Shown piece after piece: positions 30,801-42,081 of a stretch of DNA of 64,000 nt. This DNA comes from Mycolicibacterium holsaticum DSM 44478 = JCM 12374 (GTDB lineage: Bacteria; Actinomycetota; Actinomycetes; Mycobacteriales; Mycobacteriaceae), in NCBI RefSeq assembly GCF_019645835.1, contig NZ_CP080998.1, positions 310,001 to 374,000 of the forward strand, given 5' to 3'. The position numbers and the translations under genes were made by a program. The first letter of the stretch is position 1, and each line of letters begins with the position of its first letter. The notes under the pieces are model-generated. The model was not told where the DNA came from and ran no database searches. It saw nothing but the letters and a program-made list of their open reading frames with translations.

Positions 30801-33306
30801 CAACTACATCCGACCCGGCGAGACGATCCACGACGTGGACTACTGGAAGAAGGGGCTGCGGCACAGCGTCTACTTCACCCACGGCATCCGTAACGCCGTC
30901 GACAACGGCCACACCACGTTCCTCGAGCTCGCGCCGAACCCGGTGGCGCTCATGCAGGTCGGCCTCACCACGGCCGCGGCCGGTCTGCACGACGCGCAGC
31001 TGATCGCGACGCTGGCGCGCAAGCAGGACGAAGTCGACTCGATGATCACCGCGATGGCCCAGCTCTACGTGCACGGCCACGATCTGGACATCTGGACTTT
31101 GTTTGAGCGCGGCGAGTACGCCGACATCCCGCCCACCCGGTTCCGTCGCAAACCGCACTGGCTGGAGGCGCGGTTCACCGGCGACAGCTCGACGATGATG
31201 CCGGGCAACCACGTCGCCACGCCCGACGGACGACACGTGTGGGAGTTCTCACCCAAGGGTGAACCCGATCTCGCGGCGTTGGTGAAAGCCGCTGCCGTGC
31301 AGGTGCTTCCGGACGCCAAACTGGTCGCCTCCGAACAGCGCGCGGTGCCCGGCGAGGGCGCTCGGCTGGTGACCACGCTGACCCGTCATCCCGGCGGGGC
31401 CAGTGTGCAGGTGCACGCGCGGATCGAGGAGTCGTTCACGCTGGTCTACGACGCGGTGGTGAGCCGCGGCGGCGCCGCAGGCGCGCTGCCGATGGCGATG
31501 GCCACGGGTGCGGCGGTGGGGTCCGGCCAGGTCCTTGCGGACGACTCCGCTTCACCCGATGTCGCCGCTGACGCGGCTCCGGAGATCCTGCAGGACAACC
31601 TGGCCGCCGGTGCGGGGCTGGCCGCCGGCTTCGCGAAGTGGTCACCGGATTCCGGGGAGACCATCCACGACCGGCTGGGCGCGATCGTCGGCGGCGCAAT
31701 GGGTTACGAGCCCGAGGACCTGCCGTGGGAGGTGCCGTTGATCGAGCTCGGCCTGGACTCGCTGATGGCCGTGCGGATCAAGAACCGCGTCGAATACGAC
31801 TTCGACCTGCCGCCGATTCAGCTGACCGCGGTGCGCGACGCCAACCTGTATGCCGTCGAGAAGCTCATCCAGTACGCGATCGAGCACCGCGACGAGGTGG
31901 ACCAGATCGCCGAGCACCAGAAGACCAAGACCGCCGAGGAGATCGCGGCCGAGCAGGCCGAGTTGATGGGTGGTGCGACCACGGTCGCCGAACTCGAGCA
32001 GGTGCTCGCCGAGCGGACCGGGGAATCCCCGCTGACCAGCGCGGGCACCGCGACCCCGACCGACATTCCGCCGCCGAACAACCCGGCGGGTCCCGACATC
32101 CCGCCCCCGCCGACCGATCCCAGCGGGCCATCGCAGTCGACGGTGGCGGCCGCCTCCAAGCTGCTCACCCAGGAGGCGGTCACCGAGGCGCTGGGCTCCG
32201 ATGTGCCCCCGCGCGACGCCGCCGAGCGCGTCACGTTCGCGACGTGGGCGATCGTCACCGGCAAGTCACCGGGCGGCATCTTCAACGAACTGCCCGCGAT
32301 CGACGACGCGACCGCGACCAAGATCGCCGAACGGCTGACCGAACGCGTCGACGAGGGCACCGTCACCGTCGACGACATCCGCGCGGCCAAGACCATCGAA
32401 GAGCTCTCCAGCACGGTCCGTGAGTACCTCGAGGGTGGCAAGGTCGACGGCTTCGTGCGGGTCCTGCGCGCGCCGAAGGAAGGGTCCGACCAGGTCCCGG
32501 TGTTCGTGTTCCATGCCGCGGGCGGATCGACGGTGGTCTACGAGCCGCTGCTCAAGCGGCTGCCGGCGGACACCCCGATGTACGGCATCGAGCGGGTGGA
32601 GGGCTCCATCGAGGAGCGCGCCCGCGAGTACGTGCCGAAGCTGCTGGAGCTCAACGGCTGGGCGGGCGATGGGGCCAAGCGGGGCCGGCCGTTCGTCCTG
32701 GCCGGATGGTCGCTGGGCGGGGTGCTGGCCTACGCGTGCGCGATCGGGCTCAAGGAGGCGGGTGCCGACGTCCGGTTCGTCGGGTTGATCGACGCGGTGC
32801 GCCCGGGTGAGGAGATCCCGCAGACGCAGGAAGAGACCCGCGCGCGCTGGGATCGCTACGCCCGCTTCGCCGAGCGCACCTTCAACGTCGAAGTGCCCGC
32901 GATCCCCTACGAGGAGCTGGAGAAGCTCGACGACGAGGGACAGGTGCGGTTCGTGCTGGACGTGGTGAGCCAGAGCGGGGTGCAGATCCCCGGCGGGATC
33001 ATCGAGCACCAGCGCACGTCGTATCTGGATCAGCGGGCGATCGACACCGCCGAGATCAAGCCGTACGACGGCGCGGTCACCCTCTACATGGCCGACCGCT
33101 ACCACGACGACGCCATCTACTTCGAGCCGCGTTACGCGACGCGCGCACCCGACGGCGGCTGGGGCGAGTTCGTTTCCGACCTCGAGGTCGTGCCCATCGG
33201 GGGTGAACACATCCAGGCGATCGACGAGCCGTACATTGCGAAGGTCGGCGCCCATATGAGCGAGGCGATCAGCCGGATCGAGTCCGAGGAGAAGCAGGCG
33301 AAGTGA
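27823..33306 (+). CDS. pks13: Mycolic acid condensing polyketide synthase Pks13
   Basis: An 1827-residue type I polyketide synthase that condenses meromycolate with the carboxylated alpha-chain to give the mycolate beta-ketoester. Domains in order: ACP (phosphopantetheine Ser in LGLSSRD near 80), ketosynthase (Cys in DTACSSS near 311; His regions EAHGTGT and KSNVGH), acyltransferase (GQSLGEA near 847), second ACP (LGLDSLMAV near 1311), and thioesterase (GWSLGGV near 1629), which transfers the product to trehalose. It is about 95 residues longer than the M. tuberculosis protein as I recall it (1733). The extra length includes an acidic N-terminal leader, a nine-Asp run near residue 625, and Pro-rich linkers before the thioesterase. 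accD4 follows with a GTGA overlap. Confidence 0.97.
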   Translation: MADTHEDPQPTGSDDATPEIQPAPEPLESDVAAEAAPKAAPSTDMTVGEMRSWLRNWIANATGQSADTINDSTPMVELGLSSRDAVAMASDIEDLTGVTLTATVAFRHPTIESLATVIVEGEPELEVADGDEDWARDVDEDVANIAIVGIATRFPGDMNTPDQTWQALIDGRDAITDLPEGRWEEFLGEPRIAERVAKARTRGGYLSDIKGFDAEFFALSKMEADNIDPQQRMALELTWEALEHARIPASSLRGANVGVYVGSSLNDYSFLAMSDPSIAHPYAITGTASSIIANRVSYFYDFRGPSVSIDTACSSSLVAAHQGVRALRSGEADVAIVGGVNALITPLVTVGFDEVGGVLAPDGRIKSFSADADGYARSEGGGMLVLKRLGDARRDGDDIIAVIAGSAVNHDGRSNGLLAPNPDAQADVLRKAYKDAGINPRDVDYIEAHGTGTILGDPIEADALGRVVGRGRTADKPALLGAVKSNVGHLESAAGAASLAKMALALRNGKIPPSINYAGPNPYIDFDGVHLKVADTVTDWPRYSGRAITGVSGFGFGGANAHLVLREVLPSDLVAPEPKPEPEPEKPAASEANAVYVGGVRMDEYGEFVDEPLARRESGFDDDDDDDDDGLDRPVHVADDEPELPGLTDEALRLLAVAREELESGEQPTPVVPLAVSGFLTSRKKATAAELADWIDSPEGRASSLESIGRALSRRNHGRSRAVVLAHDHDEAVKGLRAAAEGKQSPIVFSADGPVTNGPVWVLAGFGAQHRKMAKSLYLRNDVFADWINKVDAHVQDERGYSIVELILDDSQDYGIETTQITIFAIQIALGELLKHHGAKPAAVVGQSLGEAAAAYFAGGLSLEDATRTICSRSHLMGEGEAMLFGEWIRLMALVEYSAEEIETVFKGDEAFSDLEVCVYAAPTQTVIGGPPEQVDAIIERAESEGKFARKFQTKGASHTSQMDPLLGELAAELVGIEAHPLSIGYFSTVHEGNYIRPGETIHDVDYWKKGLRHSVYFTHGIRNAVDNGHTTFLELAPNPVALMQVGLTTAAAGLHDAQLIATLARKQDEVDSMITAMAQLYVHGHDLDIWTLFERGEYADIPPTRFRRKPHWLEARFTGDSSTMMPGNHVATPDGRHVWEFSPKGEPDLAALVKAAAVQVLPDAKLVASEQRAVPGEGARLVTTLTRHPGGASVQVHARIEESFTLVYDAVVSRGGAAGALPMAMATGAAVGSGQVLADDSASPDVAADAAPEILQDNLAAGAGLAAGFAKWSPDSGETIHDRLGAIVGGAMGYEPEDLPWEVPLIELGLDSLMAVRIKNRVEYDFDLPPIQLTAVRDANLYAVEKLIQYAIEHRDEVDQIAEHQKTKTAEEIAAEQAELMGGATTVAELEQVLAERTGESPLTSAGTATPTDIPPPNNPAGPDIPPPPTDPSGPSQSTVAAASKLLTQEAVTEALGSDVPPRDAAERVTFATWAIVTGKSPGGIFNELPAIDDATATKIAERLTERVDEGTVTVDDIRAAKTIEELSSTVREYLEGGKVDGFVRVLRAPKEGSDQVPVFVFHAAGGSTVVYEPLLKRLPADTPMYGIERVEGSIEERAREYVPKLLELNGWAGDGAKRGRPFVLAGWSLGGVLAYACAIGLKEAGADVRFVGLIDAVRPGEEIPQTQEETRARWDRYARFAERTFNVEVPAIPYEELEKLDDEGQVRFVLDVVSQSGVQIPGGIIEHQRTSYLDQRAIDTAEIKPYDGAVTLYMADRYHDDAIYFEPRYATRAPDGGWGEFVSDLEVVPIGGEHIQAIDEPYIAKVGAHMSEAISRIESEEKQAK

Positions 33307-34877
33307 CCACTGAATCTCTCCCACCCACCCGCACAAAGACCACCGCTGAACTACTGGCCGAGCTGCGCGAAAAGCTGGAGCTAGCCAAGGAGCCCGGCGG
33401 TGAGAAGGCAGTCGCCAAGCGCGCGAAGAAGGGCATTCCGAGCGCCCGTGAGCGCATCCACGCGCTACTCGACCCGGGCAGCTTCCTCGAGATCGGCGCC
33501 CTGGCGAAGACACCCGGTGATCCCGACGCGCTGTTCGGCGACGGCGTCGTGACTGGGCACGGCCGGATCAACGGCAGGCCGGTCGGGGTGTTCAGCCACG
33601 ACCAGACCGTTTTTCAGGGCTCGGTCGGGGAAATGTTCGGCCGCAAGGTCGCCAAACTGATGGAGTGGGTGGCCATGGTCGGCTGCCCGATCATCGGCAT
33701 CAACGACTCGGCCGGGGCCCGGATCCAGGACGCGGTGACCTCGCTGGCGTGGTACGCCGAGCTGGGGCGCCGCCACGAACTGCTGCGCGGCCTGGTGCCC
33801 GAAATCTCCATCATCCTCGGCAAATGCGCTGGCGGCGCAGTGTATTCACCGATCCAGACCGACCTCGTGGTGGCCGTACGCGATCAGGGCTACATGTTCG
33901 TCACCGGCCCGGACGTGATCAAAGACGTCACCGGCGAGGACGTGTCGCTCGACGAGCTCGGCGGCGCCGACGCCCAAGCCCGCTACGGCAACATCCACCA
34001 GGTGGTGGAGGACGAAGCCGCGGCGTTCGCCTACGTCCGCGACTACCTGAGCTTCCTGCCCGCCAACACCTTTGACGACCCGCCGATCGTCAACCCGGGC
34101 ATGGAGCCCGAGATCACACCGCACGACTATGAACTCGACTCGATCGTGCCCGACAGCGACAACATGGCCTACGACATGCACGAGATCCTGCTGCGGATCT
34201 TCGACGACGGCGACGTGTTCGACGTCGCAGAGCAGCAGGGTCCGGCGATCATCACCGCGTTCGCCCGCGTCGACGGCCGCCCGGTCGGGGTGATCGCCAA
34301 CCAGCCGATGCACATGTCCGGCGCGATCGACAACGAAGCCTCCGACAAAGCCGCCCGCTTCATCCGGTTCTGCGACTCCTACAACCTGCCACTGGTTTTC
34401 GTGGTGGACACCCCGGGTTTCATGCCCGGCGTCGAGCAGGAGAAGGGCGGCATCATCAAGCGCGGCGGCCGCTTCCTGAACGCCGTCGTCGAGGCCGACG
34501 TGCCGAAGGTGACGATCACGATCCGCAAGTCCTATGGCGGCGCGTACGCGGTGATGGGCTCCAAGCAGCTTTCCGCCGACCTGAACTTCGCGTGGCCCAC
34601 CGCCCGGATCGCGGTGATCGGCGCCGAGGGCGCCGCGCAGCTGTTGGTGAAGCGGTTCCCGGACCCCACCGCCCCGGAGGTGCAGAAGATCCGGGCGGAC
34701 TTCATCGAGGGCTACAACCTCAACATGGCCACCCCGTGGATCGCGGCCGAGCGCGGCTACATCGACGGGGTGATCGAACCGCACGAAACCAGGCTGCTGC
34801 TGCGTAAATCATTGAACCTGTTGCGCGGCAAGCAGATTCAGCGTGTGCAGCGCAAGCACGGCCTCACCCCGATCTAG
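33303..34877 (+). CDS. accD4: Long-chain acyl-CoA carboxylase carboxyltransferase subunit AccD4
   Basis: A 524-residue beta subunit that carboxylates the C24-C26 alpha-chain acyl-CoA as the extender for Pks13, working with AccA3, AccD5 and AccE5. It has the two crotonase-like halves: an N-terminal carboxybiotin/acyl-CoA site region ([22 protein letters not shown]) and a C-terminal half ([25 protein letters not shown]). The GTG start overlaps the pks13 stop as GTGA, so the two are translationally coupled. Its stop is 12 bases from the convergent reductase gene; I see no clear terminator in that gap. Confidence 0.97.
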   Translation: MTTESLPPTRTKTTAELLAELREKLELAKEPGGEKAVAKRAKKGIPSARERIHALLDPGSFLEIGALAKTPGDPDALFGDGVVTGHGRINGRPVGVFSHDQTVFQGSVGEMFGRKVAKLMEWVAMVGCPIIGINDSAGARIQDAVTSLAWYAELGRRHELLRGLVPEISIILGKCAGGAVYSPIQTDLVVAVRDQGYMFVTGPDVIKDVTGEDVSLDELGGADAQARYGNIHQVVEDEAAAFAYVRDYLSFLPANTFDDPPIVNPGMEPEITPHDYELDSIVPDSDNMAYDMHEILLRIFDDGDVFDVAEQQGPAIITAFARVDGRPVGVIANQPMHMSGAIDNEASDKAARFIRFCDSYNLPLVFVVDTPGFMPGVEQEKGGIIKRGGRFLNAVVEADVPKVTITIRKSYGGAYAVMGSKQLSADLNFAWPTARIAVIGAEGAAQLLVKRFPDPTAPEVQKIRADFIEGYNLNMATPWIAAERGYIDGVIEPHETRLLLRKSLNLLRGKQIQRVQRKHGLTPI

Positions 34878-34889
34878 GGCGGCCGAAGG

Positions 34890-35645
34890 TCAGGGCCGAA
34901 CCCACCGGACGATGACGGTTCCGTCGCTGCCGAGCAGAATGTCCTTGCGCCGCATCCGGATCTCGACATGCTCGGACGTGGCGGCGATGCGCCGTGCGGG
35001 TCCGGCCACCATCATCGGGCTGGTGGTTAGACACAGTTCGTCGATCTCGTCGACCGCGACCAGGCCGGAGAACAGGGTGGGGCCGCCCTCGACGAGGACT
35101 CGGTTCAGCCCCAGATCGGCAAAAGCTTTGCGTATTGTGCTGCAAAGGTTCTGACCGGTCGCTACCTCCCGCACGATCGCGCCGGCCGAGGCAAGGCTGC
35201 GCCGCGCCCCGTTGGGTGCACTCGCGGAGACGAACACGATCGGTGGTGTGGCCGCATCGGCCAACAGATGCGGCGGGATCACGGCGCGGCTGGACAGCAC
35301 CGCGAGCCGCAGGGCCGGCGACAACCCGTGCGAACAACGCCACGGTTGCGCGTCGGCGGCGACCTGGATGTCGGCATAGGGCGCCGACGCCGCGGTGGTG
35401 CTCCCGACGAGGATCACGTCGGCAACCTCACGCAACCGCTTGAATACCCGCCGGTCCGTATCCGTGCCCAACTTCCTGCCGGCACCTTCGAGCGTCACGG
35501 CCCCGTCGATGCTAGTGATGAAATTCGCGCGAAGACGTGGCCGGGACAGCCTGTCGGGGTAGGCGAAGAGGTCGCGCAAAGCGTCGTCGGTCAGCGTATC
35601 GGGTTCGTGCACGGTCGAGCGCGATATCGAGGCGACAGCGGTCAT
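34890..35645 (-). CDS. RibD C-terminal-domain reductase (pyrimidine/dihydrofolate reductase-like)
   Basis: A 251-residue NADPH-dependent reductase of the RibD C-terminal family, with the dihydrofolate reductase fold. Characteristic motifs are RANFITSIDGAVT near 45-57, VILVGSTTA near 88, and the nucleotide-binding VLVEGGPTLFSGL near 195. There is no deaminase domain. Family members reduce ribosylamino-pyrimidines in riboflavin synthesis; the M. tuberculosis relative Rv2671 has been reported to substitute for dihydrofolate reductase. It is the last gene of a folE-MFS-reductase unit: its ATG overlaps the MFS stop as ATGA. The context points to pterin or folate metabolism; the actual substrate is not known. 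Confidence 0.82.
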   Translation of the reverse strand: MTAVASISRSTVHEPDTLTDDALRDLFAYPDRLSRPRLRANFITSIDGAVTLEGAGRKLGTDTDRRVFKRLREVADVILVGSTTAASAPYADIQVAADAQPWRCSHGLSPALRLAVLSSRAVIPPHLLADAATPPIVFVSASAPNGARRSLASAGAIVREVATGQNLCSTIRKAFADLGLNRVLVEGGPTLFSGLVAVDEIDELCLTTSPMMVAGPARRIAATSEHVEIRMRRKDILLGSDGTVIVRWVRP

Positions 35646-37093
35646 AGCGCGGTGCTCACATTCGTCTGCGGTTGGTATCTGACCGTCACCGCGCGCTCCG
35701 CCGGCCGCGGGCGGTCGACGAAGAACAGCGCGGTGATCACGCCCAAACCGGCGGCGAACGCCGGCAAGAGCATCGACTGCGACATCGCATCGTAAAACGG
35801 TGTCGCGGGGCCACCGGGTCTGCCGTGCAGCAGCGCTGTCATCAACGCGGCGATACTGGCGCTGCTGAGCACCGCCCCGGCCTGCCGGATCGTGTTGAAC
35901 ACCGCCGAGCCGGCACCCGCCAGGTCGGCCGGTACCGTCCGGGATGCGATGACAGCCAGCGGTTCCCACGTCAACGCGCCGGCGGCACCGATCACTGTGA
36001 GCGGCAACGTCAACCGCCAGACGGGTGTGGACGGGTTCATCTCCAGCGCAAGCCAGCCGAGGGCGAGCGCCATAGCCGCAAAGCCCGGAGCGACGATGGC
36101 CCGCGGATGGACGCGGTCGACGAGCATGCCGACAATCGGGGCCAGCACGCCGGTTGCGATGGCCATCGGCAGCGTCAGCAACGCCGCCTGGGTGGCCGAA
36201 AGGCCCCGCGTGTCTTGTAGATAGAACATCAACGGAACGGCGAAGGCGACGACCGCGAAGCTGGTCAGCGCGATGCCGACGTTGGAGAGGCCGAAATCGC
36301 GGTGGCGGAACAACGTCAGGGGAACCAACGGCTCATGCGGCTGCACCGACTGCCAGACCACGAAGACCGCAAGCAGCGCCAGCCCGCCGAAGATCAGCCC
36401 CCAGATGCCGGGCGCCCAGCTGTGGTTCTGGCCCTCCTGCAAACCGAACACGATCAAACAGATCCCGACGGTGGACAGCAGCACCCCGACGCCGTCGAAG
36501 CGATGCCGCCTGCCGGGTAGCGCGGGTACCAGCCGTAGCGCCAACACCAACCCCAGCGCGCCGATCGGGACGTTGATCAGGAAGATGCCCTGCCAGCCCA
36601 GCCCGTCGATGAGCACACCGCCGAGCAGCGGACCGGTGAACATACCCACCGCCGCGGTGGCCCCCCAGATGCTCATCGCGACGCCGCGGCGTTGGGCAGG
36701 GAAGCTGCGGGTGACCACCGAAAAGGTCTGCGGCGTCAGCAGCGCAGCGCCGATCCCCTGGGCGACCCGTCCGCCGATCAGCATGCCGATGGACTCGGCC
36801 AGCCCGCACCACAACGACGCGGCAGTGAAGATCCCCAGGCCGATGAGGTAGACGGTCTTTGGCCCGAACCGGTCGCCGAGGCGTCCGCCGATCAGCAGGA
36901 ATGCGGCAAACATCAACAGGTAGGCGCTGGTCACCCAGATCACCGCTTCGTAGCCCGCGCCGAACTCCTGTTTGAGCGCCGGGTTGGCGACCGCGACGAC
37001 GGTCGAATCGACGACGATCAAAAAGAAGCCGACCATCATCGCCCACACCGCGCGGAACGGCTGACTGCTCGTCGGCGTGGGCACGTCGATCAC
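35642..37093 (-). CDS. MFS drug-efflux-type transporter (DHA2/EmrB-QacA family)
   Basis: A 483-residue polytopic membrane transporter, probably a 14-helix drug/proton antiporter. The first helix is [21 protein letters not shown], beginning near residue 13. Motif A of the superfamily appears as [15 protein letters not shown] near 68-82. [15 protein letters not shown] near 108 and [15 protein letters not shown] near 153 are the antiporter motif-B and motif-C regions. It is expected to export small lipophilic compounds. The GTG start overlaps the folE stop as GTGA, and its own stop overlaps the reductase start, so all three genes are translationally coupled. The transported substrate cannot be told from sequence. 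Confidence 0.88.
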   Translation of the reverse strand: MIDVPTPTSSQPFRAVWAMMVGFFLIVVDSTVVAVANPALKQEFGAGYEAVIWVTSAYLLMFAAFLLIGGRLGDRFGPKTVYLIGLGIFTAASLWCGLAESIGMLIGGRVAQGIGAALLTPQTFSVVTRSFPAQRRGVAMSIWGATAAVGMFTGPLLGGVLIDGLGWQGIFLINVPIGALGLVLALRLVPALPGRRHRFDGVGVLLSTVGICLIVFGLQEGQNHSWAPGIWGLIFGGLALLAVFVVWQSVQPHEPLVPLTLFRHRDFGLSNVGIALTSFAVVAFAVPLMFYLQDTRGLSATQAALLTLPMAIATGVLAPIVGMLVDRVHPRAIVAPGFAAMALALGWLALEMNPSTPVWRLTLPLTVIGAAGALTWEPLAVIASRTVPADLAGAGSAVFNTIRQAGAVLSSASIAALMTALLHGRPGGPATPFYDAMSQSMLLPAFAAGLGVITALFFVDRPRPAERAVTVRYQPQTNVSTAL

Positions 37094-37713
37094 CGTCGTA
37101 ACAGCAGATGCAGCGCCTCAGCCCGCGACGTCGCATCGGTTTTGAACTGACCCCGAACCGCGGAAGTCGTCGTGATGGCCCCCGGCTTACGCACTCCGCG
37201 CATCGCCATACAGAGATGCTCGGCCTCCACGACAACAATGACGCCGCGCGGATTCAACTTATTCATAATCGCCTCGGCGATTTGTCCGGTAAGCCGTTCC
37301 TGCACTTGCGGACGCCGGGCGTATAACTCGACCAATCGAGCGATTTTGGACAATCCCGTTACCCGGCCGTCTTCGCCGGGAAGATAGCCAACATGGGCCA
37401 CTCCGTGGAATGAAACCAGGTGATGTTCGCACGTGGAGTACATCGGAATTTGCTTGATCAGCACGAGCTCGTCATGTTGTTCATCGAACATCGCCGTCAG
37501 CACGTCGTCGGGATCGCTGTACAGACCGGCGAATATCTCGCGATATGCCCGTGCGACGCGGGCCGGAGTGTCGCGCAGACCATCTCGGTACGGATCTTCT
37601 CCGACGGCGACCAGCAAGTCGAAAATGGCGGCTTCAACGGCCGCCTGATCGAATAACTGTGCCCGGCTTACTTTGCCGTTGGCAGTATGCGGCGCTTCTG
37701 GCGACTGCAACAT
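37090..37713 (-). CDS. folE: GTP cyclohydrolase I, probable second genomic copy
   Basis: A 207-residue enzyme that converts GTP to 7,8-dihydroneopterin triphosphate, the first step of folate and pterin synthesis. The zinc ligands and active site are visible: [11 protein letters not shown] near residue 95 and [16 protein letters not shown] near 165. [20 protein letters not shown] is the conserved central helix. Mycobacteria normally encode folE beside ftsH and folP, so a copy here is probably additional; this must be checked in the full genome. A full AGGAGG precedes the ATG. It is the first gene of the folE-MFS-reductase unit. Its upstream region is AT-richer than its surroundings, which hints at transfer. 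Confidence 0.93.
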   Translation of the reverse strand: MLQSPEAPHTANGKVSRAQLFDQAAVEAAIFDLLVAVGEDPYRDGLRDTPARVARAYREIFAGLYSDPDDVLTAMFDEQHDELVLIKQIPMYSTCEHHLVSFHGVAHVGYLPGEDGRVTGLSKIARLVELYARRPQVQERLTGQIAEAIMNKLNPRGVIVVVEAEHLCMAMRGVRKPGAITTTSAVRGQFKTDATSRAEALHLLLRR

Positions 37714-37778
37714 ATTGCCTCCTCGCGCCGCAATACAGAAAGGCCGCTTTCTCCAGGAATTGCGCAGGTATAGCCAAA

Positions 37779-37808
37779 CTAATAGCAGAGCATTTACGTC
37801 ACCGTCAG
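37779..37808 (-). promoter_or_regulatory. Candidate promoter of the folE-MFS-reductase unit
   Basis: On the minus strand CTGACG (37808-37803) is followed after 18 bases by TATTAG (37784-37779). The mRNA leader would be about 60-65 bases and contains AGGAGG. The 139-base region 37714-37852 is noticeably AT-richer than its neighbours. No known riboswitch fold was recognised by eye. Confidence 0.4.
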
Positions 37809-37852
37809 TTGTTTTGGAGAATTCGCGGTGTGGCCTGCTCTGTGGGTGGCGG

Positions 37853-38761
37853 TCAGATCGGCGGCAGTTCGAGCCAGCCGTCGACCTGAAACGCGTCGCC
37901 GCGGGCGACGACCCTCGCGCCGCCGTGGCCCGGATAGTGCGCCGGGATGACCGCGGCGCGCCGCCGCGAGGCCTCGGTGAGAATCCGTCGCCGCGTCACC
38001 GCCGCCGCCTCGAAGTCCTCGTCCCATCCGCACGGATCACCCGGCCGGGCGATCTGGATCGGGCAGTGCGTCAGATCGCCGACGAACACGGCGGGCTTGC
38101 CGGCGTCGAGCCACACCACCGACGAACCCGGGGTGTGTCCCGGGGCCGGACGTAGCCACAGCGACTCGCTGAGCTGGTGGTCGTCCGACCACAGCTCGAT
38201 CTGATCGTCGACCGGAGAAACGCTGTCCCCGAACACCGTTCGGACATGACGCTGTGCCGACTCCTCATCCTCGGTGCGCGGGGTCGACGTCTGCGCGGGC
38301 CCGTCCGGCGCGAAATGCCGGTAGTCGGCCTCGGGCACCAGATAGCGGGCGTTGGGGAAGGTCGGCACCCAGTCATCGCCGTCGCGCATGGTGTTCCAGC
38401 CGACGTGGTCGAAGTGCAGATGGGTGTTGACGACGACGTCCACGACGCCCGGGTCGAAGCCGGCGTTGCGAAGTGTCTGCAGGAAGTCCGTCTGCAGGTT
38501 GTCCAACACGGCCATTCGCGGCCGGGCCTTGCCGTTGCCCGCGCCGGTGTCGACCAGCACGGTCAGCCCGTCGACCTCGATGACCCAGACCTGCAGGGCG
38601 ATGCGCCAGCCGGCGTCGGTCCAGAACGTCGGCGCGAACTCGTCGGCGTGTTCGCGCCAAGCCTGCGCCGGGGTGTGCGGGAACACCGCGGTGGGGAGGT
38701 CGTCGACCTGCCATTCGATGACGCGGGTGAGCGTCGCGTTGCCGAGCCGGACCTGGTCCAC
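37853..38761 (-). CDS. Metallo-beta-lactamase-fold hydrolase
   Basis: A 302-residue cytoplasmic hydrolase. The di-zinc motif is [10 protein letters not shown] near residue 117. Further ligands are PGHTPGSS near 207, the Asp in VGDLTHCP near 230 and the His in IPAHYPGHG near 285. The overall plan resembles N-acyl-homoserine lactonase and related lactonases, but the substrate is unknown. The start chosen is GTG 38761, with GAGG just upstream; the frame continues upstream through embB sequence without meaning. It lies 89 bases downstream of embB on the same strand, separated by a putative terminator. Confidence 0.85.
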   Translation of the reverse strand: MDQVRLGNATLTRVIEWQVDDLPTAVFPHTPAQAWREHADEFAPTFWTDAGWRIALQVWVIEVDGLTVLVDTGAGNGKARPRMAVLDNLQTDFLQTLRNAGFDPGVVDVVVNTHLHFDHVGWNTMRDGDDWVPTFPNARYLVPEADYRHFAPDGPAQTSTPRTEDEESAQRHVRTVFGDSVSPVDDQIELWSDDHQLSESLWLRPAPGHTPGSSVVWLDAGKPAVFVGDLTHCPIQIARPGDPCGWDEDFEAAAVTRRRILTEASRRRAAVIPAHYPGHGGARVVARGDAFQVDGWLELPPI

Positions 38762-38811
38762 GAACCTCAGGCTAGGTGACGGCGAGCGTGCGTAAACTTC
38801 GGCAAAACCCC

Positions 38812-38838
38812 GGCGTGTCGCCCTCAAACACACACGCC
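38812..38838 (-). terminator. Putative terminator downstream of embB
   Basis: A 7-bp stem (GGCGTGT/ACACGCC) with a 13-base loop is followed on the minus strand by GGGGTTTT. It lies 13 bases after the embB stop and before the hydrolase gene. Confidence 0.45.
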
Positions 38839-38850
38839 CGCGCAAAGGGG

Positions 38851-41800
38851 CTACGGCTTGATCCGGATGTGGCCGGGGGAGTACAGCCCGCTGTGCGTGG
38901 CGGTGCCGAACTCCAGCTCGGCGGGCTGTGCCTCGCGCGCCTCGGGGGTGGGCTCGAACTTGCGCAGCGAACCCCAATCGCGGCCCCAGTCCTGCGACAG
39001 GTAAGTGGCCATCACATGCGCGCGCAACAGCAGATCGCTGATGCCGAGCAGCCCGCCGCTGAGGCCGTCCTGCCAGGTGTCGGTGTCTTTGCGCTTGGCG
39101 TTGTAGTCCGGTGTGATCCGGAACTTGGGGATCTCGGTGACACCGTTGGCGTGCAGCATCGGCTGCTGACACGGGAACGCCAGGCCCACCGCCCAGTCCA
39201 TCAGCACCGGCTGGTCGGAGCCGACGTACTCCTGAACCGAGCGCAGTTCCGGTACCCGCGGCGGGGTGACCGCCACCCAGTCACCGCGGGTCAGCGAGTC
39301 GTCGTCGGCGACGACGCGGACCGCGACCGCATCGGCGGGGATGTCGGAACGGGCGAACCGCAGATTGCGCCACGACGGGATCGGGCCGAGGTCGTAGGGC
39401 ACCAGCCGGCCCGCGGGCACCGGTGCGCCGTCCTGGCCGGCCGTGGCGTACTCGAGGACGACGGTCTGGCCCTCCGTGCGCCCGTTGAACACGCTGTCCC
39501 CGGTGATGGTGCCCGCGGCGGTGACGACCACCAACGGATGAGCATCGTCGGGCGGCGGTAGCTCGTACCACGCCGAGGTCAACAGGCTCTCCTGCTGCGG
39601 GCCGGTGGCGTAACTCCCGGCCAGCGGCACCCTGGCCGGGTCGAGCTGATACGGCAGCGGCACCGTGGACCCGTTGACGCCGGGGCTGTCGAGCTCGGTG
39701 GAATGATCCCAGTCGTAGTCCGTGCCCGGCATCGGCAGGTTCATCCGGATCGCCTCGGCGACAATCTTTTCCGGCACGCCGTCGGGGGTGAAGCCGACCG
39801 GGTCGACCCCGCCCAGCGGACCCAGCGGGCCGTAGTCGCCCGGCAGCGGCGTCAAGAAGCCGTCGTTGGGATCGGGTTCGACGAGCACGTCGTCGGCCAG
39901 CCCGCAGCCACCGGCGAAGGCCCGCAGGTTCGCCCACGCGTTGGAGTAGGTCGGGTACTGCCGGATCGCGCCCACCAGCATCGAACCGACGAACACCACC
40001 ACCATGAACCCGGCGGTGACGGGGATCGGCGCGGCGGTCAACGCCCGGGTGATGCGGCCCTCGCCGCGGTCACGGGCCGCGAAGTGCAGCCACATCGCAT
40101 ACAGCGCAGCGACCGCGAACAGCGCGAAGAACACCGTGCTGACCGTGACGCCGCCGATCGCGGGCATGTCGTTGTTGAACGGCACACCGAAACTCGACAC
40201 GTACCACCAGCCGTTGGTGGTGGCAAAGCACAGCGCCAGAAGGAACAGCACCGCGGCCAGCACCGCCATCCGGTTGCGCGACCAGCGCAGCACGGCAGGC
40301 GATACCAGCACGGTGGCCAGCGCCGCCATGGCCGCGCCCACCGCGGCGAACAACCCGAAGTGGTGCACCCACTTGGTGGGGGTGAACATCAGGAAGAAGA
40401 TGGTGCCGAAGATGACACCCATCAACCGCCACGCCGGACCCCGGGCGACACCGGGAATTCGCTTGCGCCGCATCATGATGAACATCGACACCAACAGCGA
40501 CAGCGCGGTGATCAGGAAGCCGAACCGCCGCGACAGTGAACCGTCGACCGTCGGCAGGATCAGGTAGTAGTACCGCAGGTTCTCGGTGTACCACTCCTGG
40601 TTGGGCCCGATGTCGGTGCGGATACGGGTCGCCTCGAGCACGGTCGCCAAGGTCTGGTCGAAGAAGACGATCGCCAGGATGACGGTGCCCGCGGCCAGCA
40701 TCGGCGCCACCAGCGGCCAGGTGCCGACCAGACTCCGCCGCCGCACCAGGATCCGCAGGATCGGGCGGCCACCTGCGAGCAGTGCGGCCACCGCGATCAG
40801 CCCCGTCGGCTGAATGCCCAGCGTGAACGCCGCGGTCAGCGTCGCCAGCGCGGCCGGGGTCAACCGGCCCGAGATGATCGCGCGTTCGATCAGCACGTAG
40901 GTGATCAACGCGCCGGTGGCGATCTGGCCCTCGGGACGCAGGCCGTTGTTGAACGGCATCCACGCCGCGAGCAGCACCAGGCCGGCCGCCCACAGCGCGG
41001 GTTTACTGGCCGCCACCGCGGGGCCCAGCCGGGGCAGCACTTCGCGAGACAGCAACAGCCAGCACAGGATTCCGCACACCAGGTCGGGCAGCCGGATCCA
41101 GATGCTGGCGTCGCTGACGCTGGTCATCATCGCCAGCAGGTTGTAGTACCAGCCGAACGGGTCCTCGGGGCTGCCGAACCAGCGGAAGTAGTTCGACATG
41201 TACCCGGCGTGCCCGGCGACGCGGGCCATGCCCAGGATGTAGCCGTCGTCAGACGAGTTGGCCCCGATGACATGCCAGATTAGGAATCCGCCGACGACGG
41301 TGACATCGGTGGCGGTGAACGTGCGCCACCGCTGCGGGATCAGCCGGTGCATCCGCCGCCCGTCGAGGCGGTCCAGCCGCCACAACGCCAGCAGCGCGAG
41401 CACGGTGGAAAGGATCGCCAGCACCATTGCGGTCAGCTTCAACGGCGTTGGCTTGGAAGAGAACCGGGTGTCGATGGTGGCCGATACGGACAGCCCGGGC
41501 GGTGCGGGACCGGTCAACTCGGTGAACACGCCGACGATCTGCGGGCGCAGGTTCGGGTCGGTGAACCCGCTGCGCTGTTCGGAGCCGTCGGACTTGGTCA
41601 GCCCGACGAACGTCGCGAACGTGCCCTCCTCGGTCGACGTGATGTCGATGTGTTGACAGGCAGCCGATTCCACCTCGGCGCGGGGCACGCTGGCCACCAC
41701 CACGTTGCGGTCGGTGATGTCGACCCGTTCGTCGGACACGTTGACGAACAGCGACTGCAGGGCGGCCTGCTTACCGTCGCTGGGTGCGGTGCCGAACACC

Positions 41801-42081
41801 ACGCCACCCGACGGCGGCATCGAGCGGACCACCGCGCAGGGCACGGTCGCGGTCATCGACACCGGCGTCAACGAGATCAGCGGCGAGGTCACGTTGTTGA
41901 GCTGACCGTGCTGCGGCCACTGCAGGGTCGCGGTGGTCTGCACCACCGGCAGCAGCGGGGTCGCGACCGACAACACGAAGCCGATCAGCCCGGCGACGGT
42001 GGCCACCCAGCGCGCGATCGTCACGTCACGGCTCGTCGCGGCGCGGGTCACGGTCTCGGTCTCGGTCATGGCCCGCGTCAT
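38851..42081 (-). CDS. embB: Arabinosyltransferase EmbB (ethambutol target)
   Basis: A 1076-residue GT53-family membrane glycosyltransferase that extends arabinan with alpha-1,3-branched arabinofuranose from decaprenylphosphoryl-arabinose. The N-terminal periplasmic domain (about 55-210) follows the first helix. The catalytic aspartates lie in [14 protein letters not shown] near 275-288. A C-terminal carbohydrate-binding domain starts near 720. Residues matching M. tuberculosis ethambutol-resistance positions are sensitive-type: Met in GMAR (M306), Gly in RPEG (G406), Gln in PNQEWY (Q497). The position of D311 is Gly (VAGHAGYM). The ATG at 42081 overlaps the embA stop as ATGA; a 5' extension of 11 codons is possible but unlikely. 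Confidence 0.97.
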   Translation of the reverse strand: MTRAMTETETVTRAATSRDVTIARWVATVAGLIGFVLSVATPLLPVVQTTATLQWPQHGQLNNVTSPLISLTPVSMTATVPCAVVRSMPPSGGVVFGTAPSDGKQAALQSLFVNVSDERVDITDRNVVVASVPRAEVESAACQHIDITSTEEGTFATFVGLTKSDGSEQRSGFTDPNLRPQIVGVFTELTGPAPPGLSVSATIDTRFSSKPTPLKLTAMVLAILSTVLALLALWRLDRLDGRRMHRLIPQRWRTFTATDVTVVGGFLIWHVIGANSSDDGYILGMARVAGHAGYMSNYFRWFGSPEDPFGWYYNLLAMMTSVSDASIWIRLPDLVCGILCWLLLSREVLPRLGPAVAASKPALWAAGLVLLAAWMPFNNGLRPEGQIATGALITYVLIERAIISGRLTPAALATLTAAFTLGIQPTGLIAVAALLAGGRPILRILVRRRSLVGTWPLVAPMLAAGTVILAIVFFDQTLATVLEATRIRTDIGPNQEWYTENLRYYYLILPTVDGSLSRRFGFLITALSLLVSMFIMMRRKRIPGVARGPAWRLMGVIFGTIFFLMFTPTKWVHHFGLFAAVGAAMAALATVLVSPAVLRWSRNRMAVLAAVLFLLALCFATTNGWWYVSSFGVPFNNDMPAIGGVTVSTVFFALFAVAALYAMWLHFAARDRGEGRITRALTAAPIPVTAGFMVVVFVGSMLVGAIRQYPTYSNAWANLRAFAGGCGLADDVLVEPDPNDGFLTPLPGDYGPLGPLGGVDPVGFTPDGVPEKIVAEAIRMNLPMPGTDYDWDHSTELDSPGVNGSTVPLPYQLDPARVPLAGSYATGPQQESLLTSAWYELPPPDDAHPLVVVTAAGTITGDSVFNGRTEGQTVVLEYATAGQDGAPVPAGRLVPYDLGPIPSWRNLRFARSDIPADAVAVRVVADDDSLTRGDWVAVTPPRVPELRSVQEYVGSDQPVLMDWAVGLAFPCQQPMLHANGVTEIPKFRITPDYNAKRKDTDTWQDGLSGGLLGISDLLLRAHVMATYLSQDWGRDWGSLRKFEPTPEAREAQPAELEFGTATHSGLYSPGHIRIKP

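Noticed and set aside
37714..37852. Possible folate or pterin riboswitch before folE
   Set aside because: No conserved pairing pattern could be recognised by eye; only a promoter candidate and ribosome site are supported. A covariance-model search would be decisive.
38762..39172. N-terminal extension of the metallo-beta-lactamase-fold protein
   Set aside because: It would lie inside embB and the terminator region; the fold begins at the GTG at 38761.
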